Shown: piece by piece, positions 1 to 8,006 of the stretch
Layout: each line of letters opens with the position of its first letter
Numbering within the stretch: position 1 is the stretch's first letter
Source of the DNA: Novosphingobium sp. AP12
GTDB taxonomy: Bacteria; Pseudomonadota; Alphaproteobacteria; Sphingomonadales; Sphingomonadaceae
DNA length: 44,629 nt
Assembly (NCBI RefSeq): GCF_000281975.1
Contig: NZ_AKKE01000175.1
Span: 1-44,629, forward strand
Direction of reading: 5' to 3'
Program-made: the position numbers and the translations under genes
Notes under the pieces: model-generated
The model's input: the letters and a program-made list of their open reading frames with translations, nothing else
Told to the model about the DNA's origin: nothing
Database searches by the model: none

Positions 1-102
1 GGGGGCGTCCACCCCATCACCCCTTCCGGACGTCTGGCGAGCCTTTGAAGCTGTTCGAACGAAGACATTGCCCCAGTGCGCGGCAAATCGTTAGATGCTG
101 AG

Positions 103-789
103 ATGGAACAGGCAACGGTCATCGATACCCTTAGGTTGAGCAAAGACGGTGCTCAGCATTTCCGTGCAGGCGGGCTGCAATCGCTGCGCGAAATTTCCGC
201 CGCGCTACACGGCCTCCCCACGGAGCGGGCCGGTGTCCGAATCCACGGCATAGAGAAGCTTCGCACCATCGTAGCGGCTCAAGGGGCCATAGGGGCAATC
301 GCGGCGGACTACCTTGGGTCTGATTGCCGCCCCGTCCGTGCGATCCTGTTTGACAAGACCGCAGAAACGAACTGGTCGCTGGCATGGCATCAGGATCGCA
401 CTATTTGCGTGCAACGGCGTATCGATGTTGAGGGCTATGGGCCTTGGACGACCAAAGCAGGGATGCAGCATGTTGCCCCGCCGTTCGACCTTTTAACCCG
501 GATGCTTACGCTCAGAGTTCATCTCGATGACGTTTCCGCAGAAAATTCCCCGCTGCTAATCGCTCCCGGTTCGCACCGTGCTGGGCGCGTGCCGGTTGAA
601 GAGTATGGGGATGTCGTCGCTCGATGCGGCACATACGCGTGTCTAGCAGAAGCAGGGGACGTTTGGGCCTACGCGACACCAATTCTACACGCGTCAGAAC
701 CCTCGTTTGCTGCCGGTCATCGCCGTGTATTGCAGATCGATTATTCGGCTGATCAACTTCCCGGCGGGTTGAAGTGGCTCGGCATTTAA
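103..789 (+). CDS. Phytanoyl-CoA dioxygenase (PhyH)-like Fe(II)/2-oxoglutarate oxygenase
   Basis: A 228-residue protein from the ATG at 103; an in-frame GTG at 76 would add nine residues. It has the non-heme iron facial triad of the PhyH family: HQD (H96, D98) in the segment LAWHQDRT and a distal histidine at H196 in ILHASEP, with R207/R208 downstream to bind 2-oxoglutarate. The segment LLIAPGSHRAG (151-161) is also typical of PhyH proteins. The family hydroxylates diverse small molecules with 2-oxoglutarate and oxygen, and the substrate cannot be told from sequence. The gene stands alone, convergent with the TauD gene at 952. Its codon use is clearly less GC-rich at third positions than its neighbours, which suggests acquisition by transfer. 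No strong ribosome binding site is visible before either start, so the start is uncertain. Confidence 0.8.
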   Translation: MEQATVIDTLRLSKDGAQHFRAGGLQSLREISAALHGLPTERAGVRIHGIEKLRTIVAAQGAIGAIAADYLGSDCRPVRAILFDKTAETNWSLAWHQDRTICVQRRIDVEGYGPWTTKAGMQHVAPPFDLLTRMLTLRVHLDDVSAENSPLLIAPGSHRAGRVPVEEYGDVVARCGTYACLAEAGDVWAYATPILHASEPSFAAGHRRVLQIDYSADQLPGGLKWLGI

Positions 790-951
790 CTGCAATCGCA
801 GCTTCGCTTATCATTGCTCCGCAAAGCCGACAGCCCGCTAGCCACCCCTTTTTGCCGTTCGGCGGTCGTCAAATTTGTGCCTGCGGTCGAGTCTGCCGTC
901 CACGGCATCCGGCGAAGGCTGGGGGCACTTCGATACGGGCGTGTCAGTGCC

Positions 952-1917
952 TCAGTATGTTCGTTCGAGAATCTTGTTGTCGCTCGACGCGCCGCCTTCG
1001 AAGTAGCCGAGGCCGTAGTCGCCCTTGATGGTGGTGCGCTGCATGCGGCGGCCGTACTGCGGATCGTGGCCGCTGACGGCGTGGAGCACGCGCCAGTTGT
1101 CCCAGATCAGCATGTCGGTGGGCTTCCAGTGGTGCCAGTACGACAGCTCCTTGCCGAGCGCGAAGATCTCGCGGCTGACGGCGTCAAGCAGGGCTTCGCC
1201 TTCCGGAGTCTCGTCACCCTCGATGCCCTCGGCCATCCACGGCGAGACGTGGAGCACCTTCTCGCCGGTCTCGCGGGTCCAGACCGCCGGGTGGACGGCG
1301 CGCGGGGTGCCCTGAGCGGCTTCCATCACCGCGTCGGCGTGGGGGTTCTCGGACAGGCAGCGGTAGTCCTCGGGGGCGCCGAAGCGGAAGTCCTGCATGA
1401 TGACGTTCATGCGGTAGAGCACGTTCTGCCCGTCGATCTTCGTGCGCAGTTCGGGAGAGAGGCGCTGGTATAGCTCGATCCCGTCGACGAAGCCGGTGAG
1501 GCCGTCCTGGGGCGGGATGTCGAGCGCGCGCAGCACGCCGGCGCGATTGAGCTCGTTGTTGTAGGCATGGTCGAAGTGCCAGGGCAGCCACTGCGTGACC
1601 TCGCGCCCGCCGATGGCGATGCGGCCTTCGGGGAAGGGCTTGCAGGTCATGTCGATGACGCCGGGCATGGCATCCTGGTCGACGCGCGGGACTGCCTTGC
1701 TGGGGTGGTCCTTCATCGGACCGAACACGTCCGAGAGCGCGACGTGCATCCGGCCGCTGGGCTCCACGTCCTCGAACACGATCATGCCGTGGCGCGTGAA
1801 CAGCGCGTTGACCTCGTCGCGGACATCGGGCTGCGTGGACTCGTCAAGCGTGATGCCGGCGATGCGCACACCGAAGTCGCGGCCTTCGATGAGCGGGCGG
1901 ACGTCGAGCTGGGCCAT
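952..1917 (-). CDS. TauD/TfdA family Fe(II)/2-oxoglutarate-dependent dioxygenase (operon gene 4)
   Basis: A 321-residue protein of normal length for the TauD/TfdA family. The iron ligands are visible as HFD (H114, D116) in LPWHFDHAYN and H279 in RVLHAVSG. R290/R291 are placed to bind 2-oxoglutarate. The family uses 2-oxoglutarate and O2 to hydroxylate carbon next to a sulfonate, ether or ester group, which often cleaves the substrate. It is the last gene of a four-gene minus-strand operon: the upstream SDR gene ends 15 bases before this start. It differs strongly in sequence from the other TauD protein of the operon (start 4841), so the two are unlikely to be a recent duplication. The substrate is unknown; aryl-ether or alkyl-ether catabolism is an inference from the family only. 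Confidence 0.9.
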   Translation of the reverse strand: MAQLDVRPLIEGRDFGVRIAGITLDESTQPDVRDEVNALFTRHGMIVFEDVEPSGRMHVALSDVFGPMKDHPSKAVPRVDQDAMPGVIDMTCKPFPEGRIAIGGREVTQWLPWHFDHAYNNELNRAGVLRALDIPPQDGLTGFVDGIELYQRLSPELRTKIDGQNVLYRMNVIMQDFRFGAPEDYRCLSENPHADAVMEAAQGTPRAVHPAVWTRETGEKVLHVSPWMAEGIEGDETPEGEALLDAVSREIFALGKELSYWHHWKPTDMLIWDNWRVLHAVSGHDPQYGRRMQRTTIKGDYGLGYFEGGASSDNKILERTY

Positions 1918-1932
1918 GTTTTTTCTCTCCCG

Positions 1933-2823
1933 TTACGAATGCACCAGCCGCGCGCCCTCGGGATTGGCCTCGGGCGTGCCATGGCGCGCATGCCATTCGT
2001 CTGCCGCATCGTAGCACGCCTCGACAATCCCCGAATAGGTACGCCGGAAGTGCGCGCGCTGGTCGGGATGGTCGAAAACGAAGGGGCGATTTTGGCGCAC
2101 CGCTTCCAGCACCATCGGGGCGATCGCCTCGGGGGTGTAGAAGTCGTGGTTGTGGGCGACGCTGGAGGCTTCGGTGACTTCCACCCGGCCCTCGCCGGGG
2201 CCGCCGAAGCGGGCGGGTCGGTAGCGCGCGTTGTTGTCCTTCATGCCGGTGGCGACGCCGCCCGGGCAGTAGCTGGTGGTGTGGACGTTATGCTCGGCCA
2301 GCTCGAGGCCGAGGTTCATCATCAAGCCGATGATCCCGGCCTTGGCGGCGGAGTAGGGTGCGTGGATCGGGATCCAGCCCGGCAGCAGCCCCGCCATCGA
2401 CGCGGTGGCGCAGACGTGGCCCTGCTTCTGAGCGATCATGTCCGGCAGGAAGGCGCGGGTGGTGTTCATGACGCCGTGGAGGTTGACCTGGAGGATCCAG
2501 TCGACATCGTCGTCGCTCATCTCCACCAGCGGGTCGAACGAGGTGGCGCCGGCATTGGCGAACAGCAGCTGGACCGGCCCGAACGCGGCATCGACCGCTT
2601 CCTTCATGGCGCGGATCGAGGTGCGGTCGCACACGTCGCAGGTGACCGCGATCGCCTCGCCGCCCTCAGCGCGGATGGCGGCGGCGACCCGCTCGGCATT
2701 GTCCGCCATGATGTCGGCCACCGCGACGCGGGCGCCCTGGCGGGCCAGCTCCTTCGCCAGCCCCATGCCGATGCCGCTACCCCCGCCGGTGACGACGGCG
2801 GTGCGTGCCGAAATCTGGGTCAT
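1933..2823 (-). CDS. SDR family NAD(P)-dependent oxidoreductase (operon gene 3)
   Basis: A 296-residue short-chain dehydrogenase. The Rossmann cofactor motif TGGGSGIG lies at residues 12-19, NAG at 90-92, the active-site Asn at N114, Ser near S142 and the catalytic YSAAK at Y157/K161. D37 after the second strand (VAVAD) favours NAD over NADP, though this is only suggestive. The protein is about 40 residues longer than a minimal SDR, with the extra length at the C-terminal side (VRQNRPFVFDHPDQRAHF region), as in SDRs of sphingomonad catabolic clusters. It lies between the LLM gene (24-base gap) and the second TauD gene (15-base gap). It probably oxidises an alcohol or reduces a carbonyl formed by the oxygenases of the same operon. 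Confidence 0.92.
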   Translation of the reverse strand: MTQISARTAVVTGGGSGIGMGLAKELARQGARVAVADIMADNAERVAAAIRAEGGEAIAVTCDVCDRTSIRAMKEAVDAAFGPVQLLFANAGATSFDPLVEMSDDDVDWILQVNLHGVMNTTRAFLPDMIAQKQGHVCATASMAGLLPGWIPIHAPYSAAKAGIIGLMMNLGLELAEHNVHTTSYCPGGVATGMKDNNARYRPARFGGPGEGRVEVTEASSVAHNHDFYTPEAIAPMVLEAVRQNRPFVFDHPDQRAHFRRTYSGIVEACYDAADEWHARHGTPEANPEGARLVHS

Positions 2824-2847
2824 GTGTCTTCTCCCTCGCGACGCAGA

Positions 2848-3924
2848 CTACGCCATCACCGGCTCTTCCGCCTTCAGCAGCGGCATGACCTTGTCGGCAA
2901 AGAGTTTCATCTGTTCGTACACATCCTCGTAGGGCATGCCGCCGAAGCTGAAGTTGGCGATGATCTCGTAGTCGCCGACCATCGACTTGCGCATGAGGTG
3001 CTTTTCGTAAAGCTCCTCGGGCGTGCCGATGAGGTTGCCGCCGACGTAGTCCTTGTACGCCTTGTCCGGCCCGCCGCGCGCGGCCGCCATGTCGCCCATG
3101 TAGGCGTAGGTGGCGTAGCTGGGCAGTTCCTTGAAGTGCGGGCTCATGAACTCGTAATGGTTGGCGACCTGCTGGAACTGCGCGGCGAAATACTTGTCGG
3201 TATAGTCGGTCACCTTGGCGCGGTCGGCGAAGCAGACCATGAAGTCCGAGATGATGAACGGCGGCGCGGCCTTGCCGTGGAGCGCCTTGAAGGTATCGCG
3301 GTACTTGTCGATCTCAGGCATCGCCGAGGCCCAGTCGCCCTGGCTGAAGCGCAGCGCTTTCAGGCCGAGTTCGGCAGCCACCTCGCACGATCCGGGCGAC
3401 ATCGAGACCATCACGCAGCGATCGCGGGTGAAGCCCTCGGGCCGGGGGCGGATCTCGGCGCGCGGCTGCTTGTACCACTTGCCGTCGGCCTCGACGATCC
3501 CGGTTTCCAGGCCATCGAGGATGATCTGCGCGGCCTCGTCGAACATCTCGCGGCTGTCCGACAGGCTTTTGCCGAACTTGTCGAACTCGCGCCGGGCGGC
3601 GCCGCGCCCCATGCCGAGGTAGAGGCGGCCCTCACAGAGCGCATCGAGCATCGCCACCTTCTCGACCACACGCAGCGGGTCGTTCCATGGCAGGATGACG
3701 GCGGCGGGCATCAGCTTGATGGTCTTGGTCTTCGCCGCCACCCAGCTCAGCGCCTGGAGCGGGTCGGGGCAGGCGGCGTAGTCGGTGAAGTGGTGTTCGA
3801 CCATCGCTGCGAAGTCAAAGCCCATCGCCTCGGCCTCGACCGCCAGCTGAGTCTCCTTGCGGAAAAATTCGTAGTCGGGCAGTCCGTGAAGGTTCTGGTA
3901 GCCCAGGTGTACGCCGACCTGCAT
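2848..3924 (-). CDS. LLM class flavin-dependent oxidoreductase (bacterial luciferase family, operon gene 2)
   Basis: A 358-residue protein with the (beta/alpha)8 luciferase-like monooxygenase fold. The N-terminus shows the family pattern MQVGVHLGYQ, then VEHHF (E43-H44-H45) after a helix and the GRLYLGMGRGAARREF segment that contacts flavin phosphate. The C-terminal part contains IGTPEEL, the usual late family signature. Such enzymes use FMNH2 supplied by a separate reductase to mono-oxygenate aldehydes, ketones, sulfonates or ethers; no flavin reductase gene is nearby. It follows the first TauD gene by 32 bases and precedes the SDR gene by 24 bases, so the four genes are very likely one transcript. 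The substrate is unknown. Confidence 0.9.
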   Translation of the reverse strand: MQVGVHLGYQNLHGLPDYEFFRKETQLAVEAEAMGFDFAAMVEHHFTDYAACPDPLQALSWVAAKTKTIKLMPAAVILPWNDPLRVVEKVAMLDALCEGRLYLGMGRGAARREFDKFGKSLSDSREMFDEAAQIILDGLETGIVEADGKWYKQPRAEIRPRPEGFTRDRCVMVSMSPGSCEVAAELGLKALRFSQGDWASAMPEIDKYRDTFKALHGKAAPPFIISDFMVCFADRAKVTDYTDKYFAAQFQQVANHYEFMSPHFKELPSYATYAYMGDMAAARGGPDKAYKDYVGGNLIGTPEELYEKHLMRKSMVGDYEIIANFSFGGMPYEDVYEQMKLFADKVMPLLKAEEPVMA

Positions 3925-3956
3925 CGTTCTCTCTCCTCGTCGTCGTAGGTATTGAT

Positions 3957-4841
3957 TTACGCTACCGCTTCGGCGGCCTGCTTAGGCGCCGTCACCGGCT
4001 CTTCGCCGTTGAGGGTGCAGCGGTGAAATTCCCGCTTGCTGCCCGCCTCGAAGGGCATGGCGCGGTGCATGCAGCCGGTGTTGTCCCAGATCGCGAGATC
4101 GCCGGGCTGCCACTTGTGGCGGTAGGTGTACTTGTCCTGGGTCGCGTGGGCCATCAGCCGCTGCAGGAGGTCGTGGCTCTCCGCCGCATGCATGCCCTCC
4201 ACCCATGCGCCCGAAGTGCTCAGCACCAGCGAGCGGCGACCCGACTTGTGCTGCCACACCAGCGGATGGACGCGCTGCGGATAGCTCGACCACACAGCGA
4301 ATTCCTCCGGCGTGCAGTCGCGCTTGGCCGGGAACAGGGCGGCCTGCATGGTGTGGACGACACGCAGGGTGGCGAGCCGCTCCTGCTCGTCCTTGGGCAG
4401 GTCCTCGTAGGCGGCGTAAGTGCTGGCGAACATCGTGTCGCCGCCCTCCTGCGAGAGCCGCGTCGGCGTGAACAGCGTCGCGAAGGGGGGCACCGGTTCG
4501 TAAGTGCCGTCCATGTGCCAGAGCAGGTTGCCGAACAGGAACCGCGCGTATTCGGGGTTCACCTTGGGATCGAGGCTGACCTTGAGCACACCCTCCTCGC
4601 CCTCGTTGAGCACCTTTCCGTCCGCTGCCCGTTTCGCCGAGCCGATCCTGAGGTCCCCCAGCGAGCGGGCCACGGTGCGCAGTTCCTCGTCGCTGAGGTT
4701 AAGCCCCCGGAACACTAGAGCGCCGCGCGTGACCAGCAATTTACGGATTTCGGCTGCGTGAGCACCACCGAGCAACGCGGCCTTGTCCAGCTTAACCTCG
4801 GACCCGATCCTCGGCGTCAAATCGACCGACGTCAGTGCCAT
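3957..4841 (-). CDS. TauD/TfdA family Fe(II)/2-oxoglutarate-dependent dioxygenase (operon gene 1)
   Basis: A 294-residue protein if translation starts at the ATG at 4841, which has GGGAG nine bases upstream. The frame stays open to 4946, but the extra residues do not look like family sequence. Iron ligands are HMD (H109, D111) in LLWHMDGTYEP and H259 in TGCMHRAMPF; R270 or R274 would bind 2-oxoglutarate. LWHMDGTY followed by PVPPFATLF resembles the TfdA-like branch more than taurine dioxygenase itself. It is the first gene of the minus-strand operon and faces the divergent TetR gene at 5058, which probably controls it. The family often removes a side chain from an ether or sulfonate, so it is a plausible first step in the pathway. 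Confidence 0.9.
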   Translation of the reverse strand: MALTSVDLTPRIGSEVKLDKAALLGGAHAAEIRKLLVTRGALVFRGLNLSDEELRTVARSLGDLRIGSAKRAADGKVLNEGEEGVLKVSLDPKVNPEYARFLFGNLLWHMDGTYEPVPPFATLFTPTRLSQEGGDTMFASTYAAYEDLPKDEQERLATLRVVHTMQAALFPAKRDCTPEEFAVWSSYPQRVHPLVWQHKSGRRSLVLSTSGAWVEGMHAAESHDLLQRLMAHATQDKYTYRHKWQPGDLAIWDNTGCMHRAMPFEAGSKREFHRCTLNGEEPVTAPKQAAEAVA

Positions 4842-4920
4842 CGTCATCCACTCCCGAACAGTCGGCCCGGCCTCGCTTAACCGCGAAGTCCTGTTCCCGT
4901 ATGTTACCTTGATCGTTTCA

Positions 4921-4953
4921 TTAGCATCGATTCGACGCCTCGTCACGTGCTAA
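4921..4953. promoter_or_regulatory. Nested inverted repeat in the TauD/TetR divergent promoter region (possible operator)
   Basis: Between the TauD operon start (4841) and the TetR start (5058) lies TTAGCA (4921-4926) matched by TGCTAA (4948-4953). Inside it is a smaller inverted repeat, GACG-CCT-CGTC. The spacing is not perfectly symmetric. Its position suits an operator for the divergent TetR regulator, but this is inference. Outer arms with a 21-base spacer are longer than a usual TetR site, so the true operator could be another sequence in this region. Confidence 0.3.
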
Positions 4954-5057
4954 ATTCCGCCGCCTTGCGCAATATGTAGCCGCATGCGTTTCAAATCCCC
5001 GTTGCCGGGTTTCGATCGCGCCGCTAATGTCGGGGCCGAGCCGATGAAAGGACCACG

Positions 5058-5813
5058 GTGCCCGACAGAGATCCTTCAGACACCGTCCGCCGCCGTCCGG
5101 GCAGGCCGTCTCTCAGCAACGAGGAACTGCTCGACAAGGCGCTCGACCTGTTCCTCGAGAAAGGGTTCGCGGGCACCAGCATCGACGCAATCTGCGCCGC
5201 CGCCGGCATGGCGAAGCGCACCGTCTATGCCCGGTACGGCGACAAGGAGGCGCTGTTCAAGGCGGCGCTCGACCGCGCGATCGAGGACTGGCTGGTCCCG
5301 GTCGAGGTCCTGCGCGCGCAAGAAGGCACCGATTTCGAGGCCAGCCTCGTGCGCATCGGCGCCATCCTCGTGGAGAACGTGCTGGGCCCCGCCGGCCTGC
5401 GCCTGCTGCGCCTCACCAACGCCGAGAGCGTGACGATGCCCGAGATCGCGATAGAGAACGTGCGCCTCGGCACCGAACCGACGTTGCGCTACCTCGCCGA
5501 CCTGTTCCGCCGCCATCTCGGAGCGCCCGGCGGGGACTTCGCCGAGGCCGAGGACGCCGCGCAGGCCTTCCTGGCCCTCGTTGTTGGCGGCCCGGCCAGC
5601 AACGCCGCCTGGGGCATGCACCTCGACCCCGCACTTATCGAGCGCCACACCCGCTACTCGGTCCGCCTTTTCCTCCACGGCGTCACCGACCGCGTGCCGG
5701 TCGCTCCGCAAGGCGAGAGCGGTGAACTGCGCCGATTGCTCCGCGAGGCGGAGGATGGCCTCGCGCTGGCCCGGCAGAAGGTGGAGCAGGCGGCGCGGGC
5801 GGTGCGGGACTGA
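5058..5813 (+). CDS. TetR/AcrR family transcriptional regulator, divergent from the TauD operon
   Basis: A 251-residue regulator starting with GTG at 5058, supported by AAAGGA six bases upstream. The N-terminal DNA-binding domain covers about residues 20-70, with the recognition part TSIDAICAAAGMAKRTVYAR (40-59) and the closing segment GDKEALF. The C-terminal half is the AefR-like ligand-binding type (LAFLALVVGG region). Residues 218-248 form a charged, probably helical tail (LRRLLREAEDGLALARQK) longer than in most relatives. The gene is divergent from the four-gene dioxygenase operon and shares a 216-base promoter region with it, so it most likely represses that operon until a pathway compound binds. 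Confidence 0.88.
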   Translation: MPDRDPSDTVRRRPGRPSLSNEELLDKALDLFLEKGFAGTSIDAICAAAGMAKRTVYARYGDKEALFKAALDRAIEDWLVPVEVLRAQEGTDFEASLVRIGAILVENVLGPAGLRLLRLTNAESVTMPEIAIENVRLGTEPTLRYLADLFRRHLGAPGGDFAEAEDAAQAFLALVVGGPASNAAWGMHLDPALIERHTRYSVRLFLHGVTDRVPVAPQGESGELRRLLREAEDGLALARQKVEQAARAVRD

Positions 5814-5895
5814 GGAATCGCGCCTGCCTCGAACACCTGCCTTCTGTCATTCTCCTCCTGACTGGGGCATGGGCGGGGCTGGTCTGGAGAAAGCA

Positions 5896-6255
5896 ATGAG
5901 TGATCCGTCGAAGGCGTGGGATGGTGACCTGGTGCGCAAATGGCTGGAGCGCCGGTTCGAAGTGTCGAAACTGGATCAGGCGGCAGCGGACAGGCGCGGG
6001 TACGAGGCGCAGGACGACTACGACAAGGCGGCCGCCGAGGAATGGGTTTGCCGCTCCCTGAAGGGGGCGGACTGCACCAACGAGCAGGCCGCGTTCGCCA
6101 GGCGCCTCAAGGAACTGATCGCCTTGGACGACTACCGGGCAACGGGCGTCAACGACGATGCCAAGTTCGAACGGCATCTTCGCGGTTATCTCAGGAAGCT
6201 GGCGAAGATGACCAAGGCGAACGAGGGCTTCGAGAAGATGCTGCGGTATCAGTGA
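5896..6255 (+). CDS. Hypothetical protein, 119 aa, charged and helical
   Basis: The ATG at 5896 is preceded by GGAGAAA at a good distance, and the frame continues 119 codons to 6255. The protein has no signal peptide or membrane segment and is rich in Lys, Glu, Asp and Arg. It looks mostly helical, with motifs such as WLERRFEVSKLDQAAADR near the start and KFERHLRGYLRKLAKMTKAN near the end. No family was recognised. It lies 82 bases after the TetR gene on the same strand and converges with the Old Yellow Enzyme gene that ends at 6274. The good ribosome binding site and biased third codon positions support a real gene, but no function can be assigned. Confidence 0.6.
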   Translation: MSDPSKAWDGDLVRKWLERRFEVSKLDQAAADRRGYEAQDDYDKAAAEEWVCRSLKGADCTNEQAAFARRLKELIALDDYRATGVNDDAKFERHLRGYLRKLAKMTKANEGFEKMLRYQ

Positions 6256-6273
6256 CGCCGAAAGGGGCGTCCT

Positions 6274-7422
6274 TCACTTCACATGCGCCATCAGCGCATC
6301 GTCGAGGGCCTTGGGGCTGAACGGTTTGAGGTGGTCGAAGCGGCCGGCGCGAACCAGCTTCGGCCAGTCCGGCTCGGCGATCATGGCGCGGCCGACGGCG
6401 ACGAGGTCGAAGTCACCCCTGTCGAACCGGCGCATGAGGTCGTCGAGACGGGCGAGGTCAAGGCCCGATTCCAGCCCTTCGCCAAGGTTGGTGAAGAAAT
6501 CGCTGTCGAGGCCGACCGAGCCGATCGTGCAGGTTGGAACGCCCGTCACCTTTTTGACCCAGCCGGCGAAGTTGAGGTCGGACCCATCCTCGAAACCCGG
6601 ATCCCAGAAGCGGCGCTGCGAGCAGTCGATGAGGTCGACGCCCGCCTCGACCACGGGGGCGAGCAGTTCTTCCAATTCCTGCGGCGTATCGGCGAGGCGC
6701 GCGGCGTAGTCGACCATCTTCCACTGTGAGAGGCGCAGGATCAGCGGCATGCCGGGCTCCAGTTCGGCGCGGCAGGCGGCGATCACCTCGGCGGCGAAGC
6801 GGCCGCGGGCGCGCGGGCTGCCGCCGTAGCGGTCGGTGCGGTGGTTGAGCGCCTTCCACAGAAACTGGTCGATCAGGTAGCCGTGGGCGCCGTGCAGCTC
6901 GACGCCGTCGAAGCCCAGGTCCACCGCCTTCGCCGCGCCGCGTGCGTAGGCCGCGATCACCTCGCCGATCTGGTCCTGAGTCATGCCGTCGCAGACGCGG
7001 CTGGCGGGGTCGATGTAGCCCGAGGGGCTGATCTGGCCGAGTTCGGCGCGGTAGGTCAGCGGCCCGCCGGTGAGCACGTCCGGCCCGCGATAGATCAGGC
7101 CGACGTGCCACAGTTCCGGCACGCAAAGCGCGCCCGCAGCGCGGACCTTGGCGGCGACGTTGCGCCAGCCGTCGAAAGCGTCCTCGCCGTGGAAGCGGCC
7201 GAGCAGCGGGTTGTCGCCGGAGGAAGGGTGGTCGATGTAGACGCCCTCGGTGACGACGAGGCTGGCCCCGCCCTCCGCGCGCCGGGCGTAGTACCGCGCG
7301 GCTTCCTCGCCCGGCACGCCGCCCTCGCAGACCTGCAGGCCCATCGGCGGAAACACGATGCGATTGGGCAGGGTGTGCCGGCCAAGCCGGAACGGGGTGA
7401 ACAGCGCACCGAGGTCGGTCAT
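6274..7422 (-). CDS. NADH:flavin oxidoreductase, Old Yellow Enzyme family
   Basis: A 382-residue FMN-dependent ene-reductase starting at the ATG at 7422, with GGAAGAG nine bases upstream; the frame stays open to 7509 but would overlap the preceding gene. The active-site motif FDGVELHGAHGYLIDQF places H177 and H180 as substrate-carbonyl binders and Y182 as proton donor. RTDRYGGS (195-202) is the usual following signature. The protein ends after the single TIM-barrel domain, so it lacks the iron-sulfur and NADH domains of 2,4-dienoyl-CoA reductase. The family reduces activated C=C bonds. It is the last gene of the TetR-xdhC-mobA-OYE operon, 26 bases after the mobA-like gene, so it probably acts in the same pathway as a molybdenum hydroxylase coded elsewhere. 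Confidence 0.88.
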   Translation of the reverse strand: MTDLGALFTPFRLGRHTLPNRIVFPPMGLQVCEGGVPGEEAARYYARRAEGGASLVVTEGVYIDHPSSGDNPLLGRFHGEDAFDGWRNVAAKVRAAGALCVPELWHVGLIYRGPDVLTGGPLTYRAELGQISPSGYIDPASRVCDGMTQDQIGEVIAAYARGAAKAVDLGFDGVELHGAHGYLIDQFLWKALNHRTDRYGGSPRARGRFAAEVIAACRAELEPGMPLILRLSQWKMVDYAARLADTPQELEELLAPVVEAGVDLIDCSQRRFWDPGFEDGSDLNFAGWVKKVTGVPTCTIGSVGLDSDFFTNLGEGLESGLDLARLDDLMRRFDRGDFDLVAVGRAMIAEPDWPKLVRAGRFDHLKPFSPKALDDALMAHVK

Positions 7423-7448
7423 ATCCGGTCTCTTCCGGGCCGTGCCGC

Positions 7449-8006
7449 TTACGCCTTCTTCAGGTCCTCGGGCCGGTCCACGTCGAAGTGTATGGCCGGA
7501 TCTGAACACTCGTCAAACACGACATCGCTGTGGCGGCGCAGCAGGCGGCCGGCGCCCTCGTCGCCGGTGAGTGCCGGGATATCGGCGAAGGCGCGGGCGG
7601 AAAGCAGCACCGGATGGCCGGGCTTTCCTTCGTGGCGGGGCATGGCTGCGTAGGCGGGGCCGATCGCGGCGGCGAGCCGGGCGGCGAGGCCATGCGGAAT
7701 GCGCGGCATGTCGCCGAGGAACACGAAGGCGCCAGAGGCATCTCCGGCGGCCGCGATGCCGGCCTTGAGAGTGTCGGACAGCGCGGTGCTTGCGAGTCGG
7801 ACGACCTCGACGGGCGGAGTTCCCTGCCAGTCGCCGGTTTCAAGGTCGGGGCGGGCGACGACCAGCACCCTAGCCACCGGCGCGGCGCGGGCGGCGCGGA
7901 TGGCGTGGAACAGCAACGGCTCGGCGTCGAGCGAGGCGGAGAGCTTGTCGCCGCCAAAGCGAGTGGCGCGGCCCGCCGCCAGCACCACGGCGACAAGCTC
8001 GGTCAA
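7449..8006 (-). CDS. MobA/MocA-like nucleotidyltransferase (molybdenum cofactor cytidylyltransferase type)
   Basis: A 185-residue protein starting with TTG at 8006, where the sequence TTGA holds both this start and the stop of the preceding xdhC-like gene. This overlap decides the start, since the longer frame to 8072 lies inside that gene. The NTP-binding loop AAGRATRFGGDKL is at the N-terminus, FLGDMP carries the metal-binding Asp, and GHPVLLS, DEGAGRLLR and DVDRPEDL are MocA-type signatures. This group transfers CMP or GMP to molybdopterin to form the dinucleotide cofactor of xanthine-dehydrogenase-family hydroxylases. No such hydroxylase is in the window, so the partner is unseen. Translation is coupled to xdhC. 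Confidence 0.85.
   Translation of the reverse strand: MTELVAVVLAAGRATRFGGDKLSASLDAEPLLFHAIRAARAAPVARVLVVARPDLETGDWQGTPPVEVVRLASTALSDTLKAGIAAAGDASGAFVFLGDMPRIPHGLAARLAAAIGPAYAAMPRHEGKPGHPVLLSARAFADIPALTGDEGAGRLLRRHSDVVFDECSDPAIHFDVDRPEDLKKA

Noticed and set aside
1567..3948. A 793-residue plus-strand frame across the SDR and LLM genes
   Set aside because: It is the complement of three well-recognised minus-strand genes. Long antisense frames are common in GC-rich DNA, and its sequence (rich in His, Arg, Val, Asp and Gly) has no family features.
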